This document shows, in pieces, positions 1-10,307 of a stretch of DNA of 64,000 nucleotides (position 1 is the stretch's first letter; the number at the start of each line of letters is the position of its first letter). The notes under the pieces are model-generated. The model saw nothing but the letters and a program-made list of their open reading frames with translations. It ran no database searches and was not told where the DNA came from. The translations under genes were made by a program, and so were the position numbers. The stretch is from assembly GCF_035918095.1 (NCBI RefSeq), contig NZ_CP109137.1, positions 186,001 to 250,000 on the forward strand, read 5' to 3'. This stretch comes from Streptomyces sp. NBC_01750 (lineage in GTDB: Bacteria > Actinomycetota > Actinomycetes > Streptomycetales > Streptomycetaceae).

Positions 1-798
1 CGCTACTTCGATGCCGCCCGCTCCTACGGACTGGCGGAAACCTACCTCGCCCAGTGGCTTCAGGCCCGTCCCAATATCAAGAACATCGTGGTGGGCAGCA
101 AGTGGGGCTACACCTACACCGCCGACTGGCGCACCCAGGCAGATGTCCACGAGGTCAAGGACCACAGCACGGACGCGTATGACCGCCAGGTCGCCGAGAC
201 CCGCGCCCTGCTCGGAGGCTGGCTCAGCCTGTACCAGATTCACTCCGTCACCCCGGACAGCCCTGCACTCAGCGACACCGCCCTGCACGAGCGGCTGGCA
301 CAACTGGCGGAAGAAGGAGTGACCGTCGGCCTGTCCACCAGTGGCCCCCGCCAGGCAGACACCATCCGCGCAGCGCTGTCCGTCACGGTGAGCGGAAGGC
401 CGCTGTTCGGCAGTGTCCAGACCACCTACAACCTGCTGGAGCGCTCCGCGGGCGACGCGCTCGCTGAAGCACACGACGCCGGCTGCGCGGTGATCGTCAA
501 GGAGGCCCTGGCCAACGGCCGCCTTGCCAGCCCTCACGTCGTCGCACCCGAGATGAGCGCGCTGCGCGAGATCGCCCAGCAGACAGGCACCTCGTGCGAT
601 GCCCTCGCTCTCGCGGCCGTTACTGCGCAGCCCTGGGCCGACGTCGTGCTCTCCGGAGCCGCCACGGTCGATCAGCTCACCAGCAACCTCGCGGCAGCAC
701 GTGTTCAGCTGAGTCCCACCCATCGGGAGCGGCTCACCGAACTGGCCCAGTCCGCCGATGCCTACTGGGCGCACCGATCACAGCTGGCCTGGGCGTGA
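1..798 (+). CDS. aldo/keto reductase, 5' end outside window
   Basis: NADPH-dependent aldo/keto reductase family, a TIM barrel acting on carbonyls and sugars. The reading frame is open from base 1, so the N-terminus lies upstream of the window. Visible family marks are FDAARSYG, which holds the Asp and Tyr of the catalytic tetrad, GSKWGY with the Lys, and YQIHSV with the His. The C-terminus ends in AYWAHRSQLAWA. The gene sits 95 bp before a dihydroxyacetone kinase on the same strand, so a role in triose, glycerol or dihydroxyacetone redox metabolism is a reasonable inference. The substrate cannot be read from sequence. A partial second copy of its C-terminus lies at 6538-6810. Confidence 0.88.
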   Translation, partial: RYFDAARSYGLAETYLAQWLQARPNIKNIVVGSKWGYTYTADWRTQADVHEVKDHSTDAYDRQVAETRALLGGWLSLYQIHSVTPDSPALSDTALHERLAQLAEEGVTVGLSTSGPRQADTIRAALSVTVSGRPLFGSVQTTYNLLERSAGDALAEAHDAGCAVIVKEALANGRLASPHVVAPEMSALREIAQQTGTSCDALALAAVTAQPWADVVLSGAATVDQLTSNLAAARVQLSPTHRERLTELAQSADAYWAHRSQLAWA

Positions 799-893
799 GC
801 CGCACAGCCAGCCCGTTCACCTGACCTCAACGCCCCAGCGCCTGACGGTCACTGATCCATCCAACCTCGCCTTTTTCGACGGAGCCTTCCCCC

Positions 894-2603
894 ATGACGT
901 ACTTCCTCCCGCAAGCCGACACGGTTCTCAGCGCCGCACGCGGTCTCGCCCTGGCCAACCCCGGCCTGATCGAAGTGAACAGCAGCCCCCTGTACCTGCG
1001 GGCCCGCACCAGCAACCCCAACCGCACGGTCGCGCTGGTCTCGGGAGGCGGCTCCGGCCACGAACCGCTGCACACCGGACTCCTCGGCCCCGGCGGCCTT
1101 GACGCCGTCTGCCCCGGAGAGATTTTCGCCTCCCCGCACAACCGGCAGATCTACGAGGCCGGCGCGGCCGCCGCGAAGAGCAACGGCGTCCTGCTCATCA
1201 TCAAGAACTACACCGGCGATGTGATCAACTTTCAGATCGCCGCGGAACGCCTTCGCCACGACGGCATTCCCGTAGCCACGGTCCTGGTCGACGACGACCT
1301 GGCCACCGATAAGACCGACACCGCGACCGGCCGCCGGGGCACCGCCGCAACCGTCGTCCTGGAGAAGCTGCTCGGAGCCTTCGCCGACCAGGGCGCCAAA
1401 CTGGACGAACTCGCCACACTCGGCGCGGACATCGTCGCGCGCTCCCGCAGCCTCGCCGTCGCGGCCCGGGCCCAGACCTCACCCTCGACCGCGGCACCGG
1501 CCTTCGACCTGAGCCCCGGCACGCTCGACTACGGCGTCGGAATCCACGGCGAGCGCGGTACGCGCACCATCGACCACCGCCCCGTCGAGGAACTCGTCGC
1601 GCAGATGACCGACGATCTCCTCCAGGCCCTGCCCGCAGGGCAGGACAAGGTCCTAGCCGTCGTCAACGGCCTGGGTGCCACGACCAGCCTGGAACTGCAC
1701 GCCATCGGCTCGATCCTGCACGACCTGCTGACGGCCCGCGACATCCAGCCCCTGGCCATCGTGCCCGGCACGTTCACCGCGGCCCTGGATATGGCCGGCT
1801 TCTCCATCACCTTCACCCACATGAAGGCGGAGTGGGCCAACTTGTGGACGGCACCCACCGACACGCCGCTTGTCCTGCCTTCCCTCACCCTGGCCCCGGA
1901 CACTGCAGCCACCGTCGTTACCGAACCGGCCGCCACCCAGGTACGCGTGAGCGAGGCCCCGGCCAGCCGAGCCGTTCTCGACCGCTACTCGGCGATCGTC
2001 TCCCAGGCCCATGACAATCTCACCGCCCTCGACCAGCTCGTCGGAGACGGCGACTTCGGCGACAACCTCGTCGGCGGCGTACGCCGGGCGGTCAAGCTGA
2101 ACGAATCGGGGACCGACGGCGTGGCCGCCCTGGCCGAGGCCTTCCTCAACGACGTCGGCGGCACCAGCGGCCCGCTCTTCGGACTCCTCTTCCAGCAATT
2201 GGCCACCGTGTTCTGGTCCGACGACCGGGTGCCTGACGCAGGGGCCGTCGCCGACGCAGCGCAATCCAGCCTCGCCGCGATCCACCGGGTCGGCGGAGCC
2301 GAGGTCGGCGACTGCACCCTCGTGGACGCACTCGCTCCCGCCATCGACGCCTTGGCCACGGCCGCCCGCGACGGCGCCGACAGCCCCTTCACCGCCGCCG
2401 CCGAGGCCGCCATCCAGGGAGCCCTGGGCACCGCGTCCCTCACCCCCCGGCGCGGCCGCGCCAGCTACGTGGGCCAGCACGCCATCGGCGTCCCCGACCC
2501 CGGCTCCTTCGGCGTGGCACTGCTGTTCACCGCGCTCGCCGGAGTCTACGAGCCGGCCACCGCCACGCGCCTGCCCGACCCACAGCGCATCACCTCGCGC
2601 TGA
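894..2603 (+). CDS. dihydroxyacetone kinase, one-chain ATP-dependent type
   Basis: Phosphorylates dihydroxyacetone to DHAP with ATP in the cytosol. The 569-residue protein has a DhaK (Dak1) domain at about residues 1-330, with SGGGSGHEPLH and the substrate-binding His in GVGIHGERGTR. It is followed by a DhaL (Dak2) domain at about 350-565, with the nucleotide/Mg motif VGDGDFGDN and the GGTSGPLFG segment. Fusion of the K and L domains in one chain is the hallmark of the ATP-dependent enzyme, as opposed to the PTS-dependent one encoded at 8529-12066. The ATG is preceded by a GGAG about nine bases upstream. The gene probably follows the aldo/keto reductase in one transcript and is closed by the hairpin at 2679-2718. 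Confidence 0.93.
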   Translation: MTYFLPQADTVLSAARGLALANPGLIEVNSSPLYLRARTSNPNRTVALVSGGGSGHEPLHTGLLGPGGLDAVCPGEIFASPHNRQIYEAGAAAAKSNGVLLIIKNYTGDVINFQIAAERLRHDGIPVATVLVDDDLATDKTDTATGRRGTAATVVLEKLLGAFADQGAKLDELATLGADIVARSRSLAVAARAQTSPSTAAPAFDLSPGTLDYGVGIHGERGTRTIDHRPVEELVAQMTDDLLQALPAGQDKVLAVVNGLGATTSLELHAIGSILHDLLTARDIQPLAIVPGTFTAALDMAGFSITFTHMKAEWANLWTAPTDTPLVLPSLTLAPDTAATVVTEPAATQVRVSEAPASRAVLDRYSAIVSQAHDNLTALDQLVGDGDFGDNLVGGVRRAVKLNESGTDGVAALAEAFLNDVGGTSGPLFGLLFQQLATVFWSDDRVPDAGAVADAAQSSLAAIHRVGGAEVGDCTLVDALAPAIDALATAARDGADSPFTAAAEAAIQGALGTASLTPRRGRASYVGQHAIGVPDPGSFGVALLFTALAGVYEPATATRLPDPQRITSR

Positions 2604-2678
2604 CCCGGACCGGCGCGTGTCACGCCGACCACTGCACTGGCTCGGCACGGCATTCCCCGGCCACAAGACCCGCGCCCT

Positions 2679-2718
2679 GAACGGGCCTGAGTGTGCGATA
2701 GCGCCCTCAGGCCCGTTC
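2679..2718. terminator. hairpin between convergent genes
   Basis: A perfect 13-bp inverted repeat has arms at 2679-2691 and 2706-2718 (GAACGGGCCTGAG and its complement) around a 14-base loop. It lies between the 3' ends of the DHA kinase gene and the opposing GAPDH gene. It probably works as a bidirectional terminator. There is no T-run, as is common in high-GC actinobacteria. Confidence 0.7.
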
Positions 2719-2808
2719 TCTGCGTCCAAGTCAGCAAGCCGCCCAGGCAACGGATTTGCCAGCACCGCGACGCTCGAAGAGCGCCCTTGACCGCGCCACG
2801 GCGTCCGG

Positions 2809-3807
2809 TCAGTGGGTGGCGAGGAGTTCGAGCGTGTCGATCACGCGGTTGGAGAAGCCCCACTCGTTGTCGTACCAGGCGACCACCTTGACGTGACGGC
2901 CCTCGACGCGGGTGAGGGCCGAGTCGAAGATCGACGAGGCCGGGTTGCCGGTGATGTCGGAGGAGACGAGCGGGGCGTCGGAGTATTCGAGGACGCCGGC
3001 GAGCGGCCCCTCGGCCGCGGAACGGTAGGCCGCCAGCACGTCGTCGCGCGTCACGTCGCGGGCGACGGTGGTGTTGAGTTCGACGATCGAGCCCACCGGG
3101 ACCGGTACGCGGATCGAGTCGCCGGACAGCTTGCCGTCCAGGTTCGGCAGCACCAGGCCGATCGCCTTGGCGGCGCCGGTCGTGGTCGGCACGATGTTGA
3201 CGCCGGCGGCCCGGGCACGGCGCGGGTCGCGGTGCGGACCGTCCTGCAGGTTCTGCTCCTGCGTGTAGGCGTGCACCGTCGTCATGAAGCCGTGCTCGAT
3301 ACCGGCGAGTTCGTCGAGGACCGCAGCCAGCGGCGCGAGCGCGTTGGTGGTGCAGGAGGCATTCGAGACGACCGTGTGCAGGCCCGGGTCGTAGGCGTCC
3401 GTGTTGACCCCGAACGCGAGCGTGACGTCGGCACCGTCGGACGGCGCGCTGACGAGGACCTTGCGCGCGCCCGCGTCGAGGTGGGCACGGGCGGCCTTGG
3501 CCGAGGTGAAGCGGCCGGTGGCTTCGAGCACGATGTCGACGCCGAGTTCGGCCCACGGCAGCTGCGCCGGTTCGCGCTCGGCCAGCACCGTGATGCGACG
3601 GCCGTCGACGACGAGGGCGTTCCCGTCGACGGTCACCGGACGGCCGAGCCGACCAGCCGTGCTGTCGTAGGCGAGCAGCCTCGCGAGGGTGGCGGGCTCG
3701 GTGAGGTCGTTGACGGCGACGATCTCCAGGGGGCTGTCGCGCTCCAGGAGTGCGCGCAGCACGTTGCGTCCGATGCGGCCGAATCCGTTGATGGCGATGC
3801 GAGTCAT
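2809..3807 (-). CDS. gap: glyceraldehyde-3-phosphate dehydrogenase, type I
   Basis: Converts glyceraldehyde 3-phosphate to 1,3-bisphosphoglycerate with NAD(P). The 332-residue product has the N-terminal Rossmann motif INGFGRIGR, the active site SNASCTTNAL with catalytic Cys, and the C-terminal WYDNEWGFSNR. I chose the ATG at 3807 because the family motif begins two residues later; a longer open frame upstream has no GAPDH similarity. Length is normal for the family. It lies convergent to the DHA kinase and next to the regulator at 3915-4871, consistent with a triose phosphate theme. Streptomyces usually carry more than one GAPDH, so this may be a secondary or conditional copy. Confidence 0.95.
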   Translation of the reverse strand: MTRIAINGFGRIGRNVLRALLERDSPLEIVAVNDLTEPATLARLLAYDSTAGRLGRPVTVDGNALVVDGRRITVLAEREPAQLPWAELGVDIVLEATGRFTSAKAARAHLDAGARKVLVSAPSDGADVTLAFGVNTDAYDPGLHTVVSNASCTTNALAPLAAVLDELAGIEHGFMTTVHAYTQEQNLQDGPHRDPRRARAAGVNIVPTTTGAAKAIGLVLPNLDGKLSGDSIRVPVPVGSIVELNTTVARDVTRDDVLAAYRSAAEGPLAGVLEYSDAPLVSSDITGNPASSIFDSALTRVEGRHVKVVAWYDNEWGFSNRVIDTLELLATH

Positions 3808-3914
3808 GAATGAGGTCCCTTCCCTTCGCCACCAGGCTCGCCCCCGGCTCACGCCACTGCCAGTGGCGTGATCGCCACGGTTCGAAAGGATCCCGCCAAA
3901 CGATGCCGGGGGGC

Positions 3915-4871
3915 TTACTCGCCTCGGGTGAAGGTGCGCCGGTACTCGCTCGGTGTGGTGCCCAGGATGCGCTGGAAGTGCAGGCGCAGGTTCGCGCCGG
4001 TGCCGAGCCCGACGTCGGCGGCGATCTGTTCGACGCCGAGCTCGGAACGTTCGAGCAGTTCGCGGGCCAGGTCGATGCGGGCGCGCGTCACCCACTGCAT
4101 CGGCGTGTAGCCGGTCTCCTCGACGAAGCGCCGGGAGAACGTGCGCGGCGAGACCCCGGCCTGCCGCGCCAGTACGTCGAGAGTGAGGGGCTCGCCGAGG
4201 TGGTGCAGCACCCACTCACGGGTGGTGCCGAAGCGCTCGCCGAGCGGCTCGGGCACGCTGCCCGGCACGTACTGGGCCTGGCCGCCGCTGCGGTAGGGGG
4301 CCGCGACCAGGCGGCGGGCCGCGTGATTCGAGGCAGCCACTCCGAGGTCGCCGCGCAGGATGTGCAGGCACAGGTCGATGCCGGAGGCGGCGCCGGCCGA
4401 GGTGAGCACGCTGCCCTCGTCGACGAACAGCACGTTCTCGTCGACCTGGACGAGCGGATGCCTGGCCATGAGCGCCCGCGTGTAGTGCCAGTGCGTCGTG
4501 GCGCGCCTGCCGTCGAGCAGGCCCGTGGCGGCGAGCGCGAAGGCGCCCGTCGAGATGGCGGCGAGCCGCGCGCCCCGGTCGTGGGCGGCGATCAGTGCGT
4601 CGACGACGCGCTGCGGCGGGTCGTCGCGGTCCGGGTGCCGGTAGCCGGGGACGAAGACGATGTCGGCCCACGCAAGCGCGTCGACGCCGTGAGCGACGGA
4701 GTACGACAGGCCGTCGCCGCCGGTCACGAGACCGGGGGTCGCCCCGCACAGCCGCACCTCGTACGGCATGCTCGCGCGGGTCGTGAACACCTGCGCGGGA
4801 ATGCCGACATCCAGCGGCTTCGCACCCTCGAGCACAAGGACGGCAACGCGATGCAAGGGGGAGGCTGGCAC
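3915..4871 (-). CDS. GlxA-type AraC-family transcriptional regulator
   Basis: Transcription factor with an N-terminal DJ-1/PfpI-like class I glutamine amidotransferase fold at about residues 5-175 (starting RVAVLVLEG, with the ISTGAFALAATGLL segment and no convincing nucleophilic Cys). The C-terminal AraC double helix-turn-helix is at about 215-318 (DVLARQAGVSPRTFSRRF and a second HTH ending PSEYRRTF). This fold is common in regulators of catabolic genes. The start is uncertain: no ATG lies near the start of homology, so I chose the GTG at 4871; a TTG at 4856 is the alternative. It lies just downstream of the GAPDH start region on the same strand and could regulate the neighbouring triose genes, but that is inference. 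Confidence 0.82.
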   Translation of the reverse strand: MPASPLHRVAVLVLEGAKPLDVGIPAQVFTTRASMPYEVRLCGATPGLVTGGDGLSYSVAHGVDALAWADIVFVPGYRHPDRDDPPQRVVDALIAAHDRGARLAAISTGAFALAATGLLDGRRATTHWHYTRALMARHPLVQVDENVLFVDEGSVLTSAGAASGIDLCLHILRGDLGVAASNHAARRLVAAPYRSGGQAQYVPGSVPEPLGERFGTTREWVLHHLGEPLTLDVLARQAGVSPRTFSRRFVEETGYTPMQWVTRARIDLARELLERSELGVEQIAADVGLGTGANLRLHFQRILGTTPSEYRRTFTRGE

Positions 4872-5334
4872 GGGAAAGAGGCTACGCGCGGGGCGTGGCT
4901 TCGATACGCCCACTGCGCGGACCGGGCAGACGACACCGGAGCGAATGCGGTCGAAGGGCTCGTTGGGAAGATCGCCATCTGCGCTGCCGTCGGGGTGACC
5001 GCAGGCGAAGTCCATGGCCGTAGTGAAGTGGCGGGCGCGTGTGTCGTGATCAATACAGCTAGGGCGTGCAGGGCGTCTCGGCGTTGAAGGCTGCGTCTTC
5101 GCGGTGTATTGCGTAGGCGATGAGGCTGTCGGACAAGGTTTCGCGTTCAGGCGTCCCACGGCGGCGGCCAGCAGAGCCAGCGTGCTGAGGCCGTTGGCGC
5201 GGACGTTCACAAGTACGCCGACACGAGGCGAGCGTTGTTGAGCTCAGGCTCCAAGAGCCGTGTGGAACGAGGCACCGCGCTCCGCCCCGGCTCGACCGCC
5301 CTACCCAACGCAGAGCTGAGGGGGCGCGGGTAGC
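4872..5334. other. 463-bp gap without a recognised gene
   Basis: Between the AraC regulator and glpX. The regulator's frame stays open to about 5210, but that stretch has no family similarity and a composition unlike coding sequence. I see no RNA gene or clear hairpin. Confidence 0.4.
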
Positions 5335-6342
5335 TCAGGCGGGCAGTCTCGAGAGCTGATAGATGGACTCCATCTGGCGGATGGTGCCGCTCTTGGAGCG
5401 CATGACCAGCGAGCAGGTGGTGGCCCTTTCGGCTTCGTAACGCACTCCGCGCAGCAACTCGCCGTCGGTGATGCCGGTGGCGGCGAAGAACACGTTCTCC
5501 CCGCTGACGAGGTCGTTGGTGGTGAGCACCCGGTCCAGATCACGGCCGGCCTCCAGCGCCTTGTTGCGCTCCTGGTCGTCCTTCGGCCACAGCCGAGCCT
5601 GGATGACGCCGCCCAGGCATTTCATGGCGCAGGCCGCGATGATGCCCTCGGGTGTGCCGCCGACACCGAGCATCAGGTCCATGCCGGTGTCCTCGCGGGC
5701 GGCCATGATGGCACCGGCCACGTCGCCGTCCGAGATGAGCTTGATCCGGGCGCCGGCCTCCCGGACTTCCTCGACCAGGGTCTCGTGGCGGGGACGGTCC
5801 AGGATGACCACGGTGATGTCCTCGACCGCGCTGCCCTTGGCTTTGGCCACGCGGCGGATGTTCACCGCGGGCGGGGCGGTGATGTCGACATACGCGGCGG
5901 CCTGCGGGCCGGCCACCAGCTTGTCCATGTAGAAGACCGCGCTGGGGTCGAACATCGTGCCGCGTTCGGCCACCGCCAGTACCGACACCGCGTTGTTCAT
6001 GCCCTTGGCCGTGAGCGTTGTCCCGTCGACCGGGTCCACGGCAACATCGCACTCGGCACCGGTCCCGTCGCCGATCCGCTCGCCGTTGAAGAGCATCGGG
6101 GCCTGGTCCTTCTCCCCTTCACCGATGACGACGACGCCGTTCATCGACACCGTACGCAGGAAGGTGCGCATGGCCTTGACGGCTGCGCCGTCGACGCCGT
6201 TCTTGTCGCTGCGGCCCACCCATCGGCCCGCTGCCATCGCGGCGGCCTCGGTGACCCGGACGAGTTCGAGCGCAAGGTTGCGGTCCGGTTTCTCGGGACC
6301 TGCCTCCGGGGTGGCGGGCAGTTCGGAGTTCTGGGCAGCCAT
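5335..6342 (-). CDS. glpX: class II fructose-1,6-bisphosphatase
   Basis: Hydrolyses fructose 1,6-bisphosphate to fructose 6-phosphate, the gluconeogenic step. The 335-residue protein starts at the ATG at 6342 (MAAQNSE). It shows GlpX marks: the N-terminal [15 protein letters not shown], metal-binding VIGEGEKD and [20 protein letters not shown], and GVGGTPEGI. Class II enzymes are the usual FBPase of actinobacteria. Its place next to GAPDH and two DHA kinase systems suggests that DHAP made here can be routed upward to hexose phosphate. The open frame runs upstream of the ATG, but the extension is Pro/Arg-rich and not conserved. Confidence 0.95.
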   Translation of the reverse strand: MAAQNSELPATPEAGPEKPDRNLALELVRVTEAAAMAAGRWVGRSDKNGVDGAAVKAMRTFLRTVSMNGVVVIGEGEKDQAPMLFNGERIGDGTGAECDVAVDPVDGTTLTAKGMNNAVSVLAVAERGTMFDPSAVFYMDKLVAGPQAAAYVDITAPPAVNIRRVAKAKGSAVEDITVVILDRPRHETLVEEVREAGARIKLISDGDVAGAIMAAREDTGMDLMLGVGGTPEGIIAACAMKCLGGVIQARLWPKDDQERNKALEAGRDLDRVLTTNDLVSGENVFFAATGITDGELLRGVRYEAERATTCSLVMRSKSGTIRQMESIYQLSRLPA

Positions 6343-6537
6343 CGATGACCTCTCTCTGTGTGCTCGAGGGTAGGGACCCCGGCGGCCGGTGCACGCAGAT
6401 GCCTGGGGTCCGGGTGTCCGAGCAAGGTGGGGGTAGGGGGGTGTTGGAAGGGGCGCTGCGGTCGTGGGCAAGGGCGAACCGGGGGGGTGTGTTGGCGGGG
6501 GTGATCTGCAGCCGTGGGGCGTCTTTCCGCGGACCTC

Positions 6538-6810
6538 TCACGCCCAGGCCAGCCGCGACCGATGCGCCCAGTAGGCCTCGGCAGGCTCGGTCAGCTCGGC
6601 CAGCCGGTTGAGTTGGTCGAGATTGAGGCGCAGGTCTGCCGCCGTGAGATGGCCGGTGAGTTGCTCGACTGTGGCGGCTGATGAGAGCACCCCGTCCGCC
6701 CAGGGCTGCGCGAGGACTGCCGCGAGCGCCACGGCATCGCAGGAGACGTGCGTCTCTCGTGCGGACACGCGCAGCGCGGCCGCAACCGGCCCTAACGGAG
6801 GTCGGAGCCG
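6538..6810 (-). pseudogene. C-terminal fragment of a second aldo/keto reductase
   Basis: About 85 codons encode the last quarter of an aldo/keto reductase. The segment CDAVALAAVLAQPWADGVLS and the ending AYWAHRSRLAWA match the C-terminus of the protein at 1-798 almost residue for residue. Nothing upstream on this strand encodes the barrel's catalytic half. I read it as a truncated duplicate left beside the enzyme I gene. A short expressed peptide starting at 6768 is possible but unlikely to be an enzyme. Confidence 0.75.
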
Positions 6811-6843
6811 GGGCGGAGTGCTGGGCCGACGATGCGGCAGGCG

Positions 6844-8528
6844 TCACGGCAGCGACGGTAGGCAGGACTGCCGAACGAGGTCCCAGACCTCTTCGGGACT
6901 CTCGCGGGTGAGGGCGGCGGCTGCCAGGGAGGTGCAGGTGCCGAGGCTGAGGCGGCGGATGCGGGCGCGGACTTCGTCGAGCGCGGCGGGGGCAACGGAG
7001 AGGATGTCGCAGCCGAGGCCGATGAGCAGGGGGGTGACGAGGGGGTGTGCGGCGGCGTCACCGCAGACGGAGACCTGACGGTGGTGGCGGTGTGCGGCGG
7101 TGACGACCTGGGCGATGGCGTGCAGGACGGCGGGGTGTGCGGCCATGGCCGGGGTGGCGGCGGGGTCGCGTCGGTCGATGCCCAGGATCTGGCTGGTGAG
7201 GTCGTTGCTGCCGATGGAGATGAAGGCCGATTCGCGGGCGAGTTCATCCGCCGCGGCGACGGCTTCGGGAAGTTCGACCATGATGCCCAGCGGGGGTGCG
7301 CTGACGCCGAGTTCGGTGGCCGCGGTATCGAGAAGGGCGCGGCAGGCGCGCAGTTCATCGATGCTCGCGACCATGGGGATCATGATGCGCAGGTCGGTGT
7401 CGGCTCCGGCGCTGAGCAGACTGCGGAACTGGTCGGCGAAGGCGTCGGGTTGGGCGAGCATCAGAGGCAGGCCGCGGCCGATCCGCTCGCCCTCGCGGCC
7501 CTGGGCGAGGAACGGCGGCAGTTTGTCGTCGGCGAAGTCCAGGGTTCGGGCGGTGACGGTCTGTCCTTGCAGGGCGCGCAGGACGGGGACGAGCGCGGCC
7601 GCATGCTGACTGCGGGTGGGCCAGGCGGCGTGGTTGAGGAAGGGCAGCTCGGTGCGGAGCAGACCGACCCCGTCGGCACCGGCGGTCAGGACTGCCCGGG
7701 CCTCGGCCGGCGAGGCCACGTTGGCCCGAAGAACGACGTCGTGCTCGTCCAGTGTCTTCGCCGGCAGGTGGCGCTCCTCCGCGAGCGCGAGCCTGCGAAT
7801 CCGGGCAGCGTCGATCGCGTCAAGAGCGGTGGCACGTTCGCCGTCGTCGGGATGGACGACTGCGGTGGCCCGGTCGGTGTCGAGGAGGATTTCCTGCCCG
7901 TCGGGCAACTCAAGCAGCTGCGGGTCGACAGCGAGCAGGAGAGGAATGCCCTGCGAGCGGGCGACGATCGCAGCGTGGGAGTTCGGGCCGCCGGTGACGG
8001 AAATGGCGCCGGTCACTGTCTGGCCGGGTTCCAGCAGGTCTGCCGCGCCGATCTCCTGGGCCACCAGAACGAGGGGCTTATCGGGTGCCGGACCGGAGTC
8101 GCCGTACAGGTGGGCCAGGACACGACGGCCGACCTGCCGGACGTCGGCCGCACGGTCGGCGAGGGTCTGGTCATCCAGGGCGGCGATGATTCCGGCGTAG
8201 GCGTCGATGGCCTGCCTCACGGCGACGGCCACCGGCTGGCCTTCGGCCGCTCGCTTGACTGCCTGATCGCGCAGGTCCGGATCCTGTGCGATGTAGCAGT
8301 TGACCTCCATGATGTCGGCCTGTTCGTCCTTGTCCTGTTCGCGCAGGGAGGTGGACAGGTCGAGCAGGCGGGCGGCGACGGCGTCGAACGCGTCGGTGAT
8401 CTGCTGCGCGCCGTCGCCGCTGGTGCGCTGGGGCAGCGAGCTGCGGATGGCGGGGCGGTCGGTGCGGCGCAGGAAGCCCAGGGCTGTACCGGCTGCGGCG
8501 GTACGCCCTTCATAGGTGCGGCGGTCGG

Positions 8529-8532
<4 letters not shown>
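6844..8532 (-). CDS. PTS enzyme I (PEP-protein phosphotransferase) of the DHA system
   Basis: Transfers phosphate from PEP to HPr. The 562-residue protein has the HPr-binding N-terminal domain, the swivelling phosphohistidine domain with TGGPNSHAAIVAR (active His near residue 182), and the PEP-binding barrel with GADGVGLLRTELPFL, GSNDLTSQ and the C-terminal VCGDAAAH. The ATG at 8532 overlaps the dhaL stop by four bases (ATGA), so the two are translationally coupled. Its place in the dha operon, with an HPr encoded across the divergent promoter, suggests a private phosphorelay PEP to EI to HPr to DhaM to DhaL. It could also exchange phosphate with the general PTS. Confidence 0.93.
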
Positions 8533-9179
<647 letters not shown>

Positions 9180-9308
9180 GGCAGGTTCACGAGGGGATGA
9201 GCCGGGGGCGGGACCGCTGATGCGGAAGGGGTGCGGTCCGGGGAGAGCGGCAGCGGGGAGGCTCTGGCCCGGGCCCTCGCGTATCGCGGAGCCCGCCCCC
9301 GGCTCGCT

Positions 9309-10307
9309 TCAGGCGCCCCAGCGCAGAGCGGGGGTGTTCACGGGCGCGTCCCACAGGGCGAGCATGTCGGCATCGGCCTTGCACACCGTGATGGAGACGC
9401 CCGCCATGTCCAGGCTGGTCACGTAGTTGCCGACCAGTCTGCGGGCGATGGTCACGTTCTTCGCGGCGAGCACCTCTGCCGCCTCGTTGAACACCACGTA
9501 CAACTCGATGAGCGGGGTGCCGCCCAGCCCGTTGACCATGACGATGGTCTCCTCGCCGGCGGCCAGGGGCTGGTCGGCGAGGATGGCGTCCAGGGCGGTG
9601 GCCACGATCTCCTTGGCCGACCGGAGCTTCTCCCTGCGGCGGCCGGGCTCGCCGTGGATGCCGACGCCGACCTCCATCTCGTCCTCGGGCAGGTCGAAGC
9701 CCGGCTTGCCGGAGGCCGGGGTGGTGCAGGCGGTCAGGGCGACGGCGAAGGACCGGGAGGCGGCGTTGACCCGCTTGGCCATCTCGGCGACGGCGGCGAG
9801 GTCGGCGCCCCTCTCGGCAAGGGCCCCGGCGATCTTCTCGACGAAGACGGTGGCGCCGGTGCCCCGGCGCCCGGCGGTCCAGGTGGAGTCCTGGACGGCG
9901 ACGTCGTCGTCGACCAGCACGGTCTCCACCGTGATGCCTTCCTCGGTCGCCAGTTCGGCGGCCATCTGGAAGTTGAGGACGTCACCGGTGTAGTTCTTCA
10001 CGATGAACAGCACGCCGGAGCCGCCGTTGACGGACTGGGCCGCGATGAGCATCTGGCCGGGCACGGGCGAGGTGAACACCTCCCCGGGGCAGGCGGCGTC
10101 CAGCATGCCGAGTCCCACGAAGCCGCCGTGCAGCGGCTCGTGCCCGGAACCCCCACCGGACAGCAGGGCCACCTTGCCCGCTCTGGTGCCGCCCGCGCGG
10201 GTGATCACCTTGTTCTCCGCGTCGACCTTCAGCTCCGGGTGAGCGGCGGCGATACCGGCCAGGGCCTCATCCAGCACCGCCTCGGGGGCGTTGATGAGCT
10301 TCTTCAC
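9309..10307 (-). CDS. dhaK: PTS-dependent dihydroxyacetone kinase DHA-binding subunit DhaK
   Basis: Binds dihydroxyacetone as a covalent hemiaminal on a histidine and receives phosphate from DhaL-bound ATP. The 332-residue protein has LLSGGGSGHEPLHGG, the KNYTGDVLNF loop, and the DHA-binding His in GVGIHGEPG near residue 220. A GTG start at 10307 is set by the homology (KKLINAP) and by a strong AAGGAG seven bases upstream. It overlaps the channel gene's stop by four bases. It lacks a fused DhaL domain, unlike the kinase at 894-2603. Confidence 0.95.
   Translation of the reverse strand: MKKLINAPEAVLDEALAGIAAAHPELKVDAENKVITRAGGTRAGKVALLSGGGSGHEPLHGGFVGLGMLDAACPGEVFTSPVPGQMLIAAQSVNGGSGVLFIVKNYTGDVLNFQMAAELATEEGITVETVLVDDDVAVQDSTWTAGRRGTGATVFVEKIAGALAERGADLAAVAEMAKRVNAASRSFAVALTACTTPASGKPGFDLPEDEMEVGVGIHGEPGRRREKLRSAKEIVATALDAILADQPLAAGEETIVMVNGLGGTPLIELYVVFNEAAEVLAAKNVTIARRLVGNYVTSLDMAGVSITVCKADADMLALWDAPVNTPALRWGA

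Noticed and set aside
1653-2765. 370-codon open frame opposite the DHA kinase
   Set aside because: Shadow of a clearly coding gene.
3808-4215. N-terminal extension of GAPDH
   Set aside because: The frame is open upstream of 3807, but the Rossmann motif begins right after the ATG at 3807 and the extension overlaps the AraC regulator antiparallel in frame, with no GAPDH similarity.
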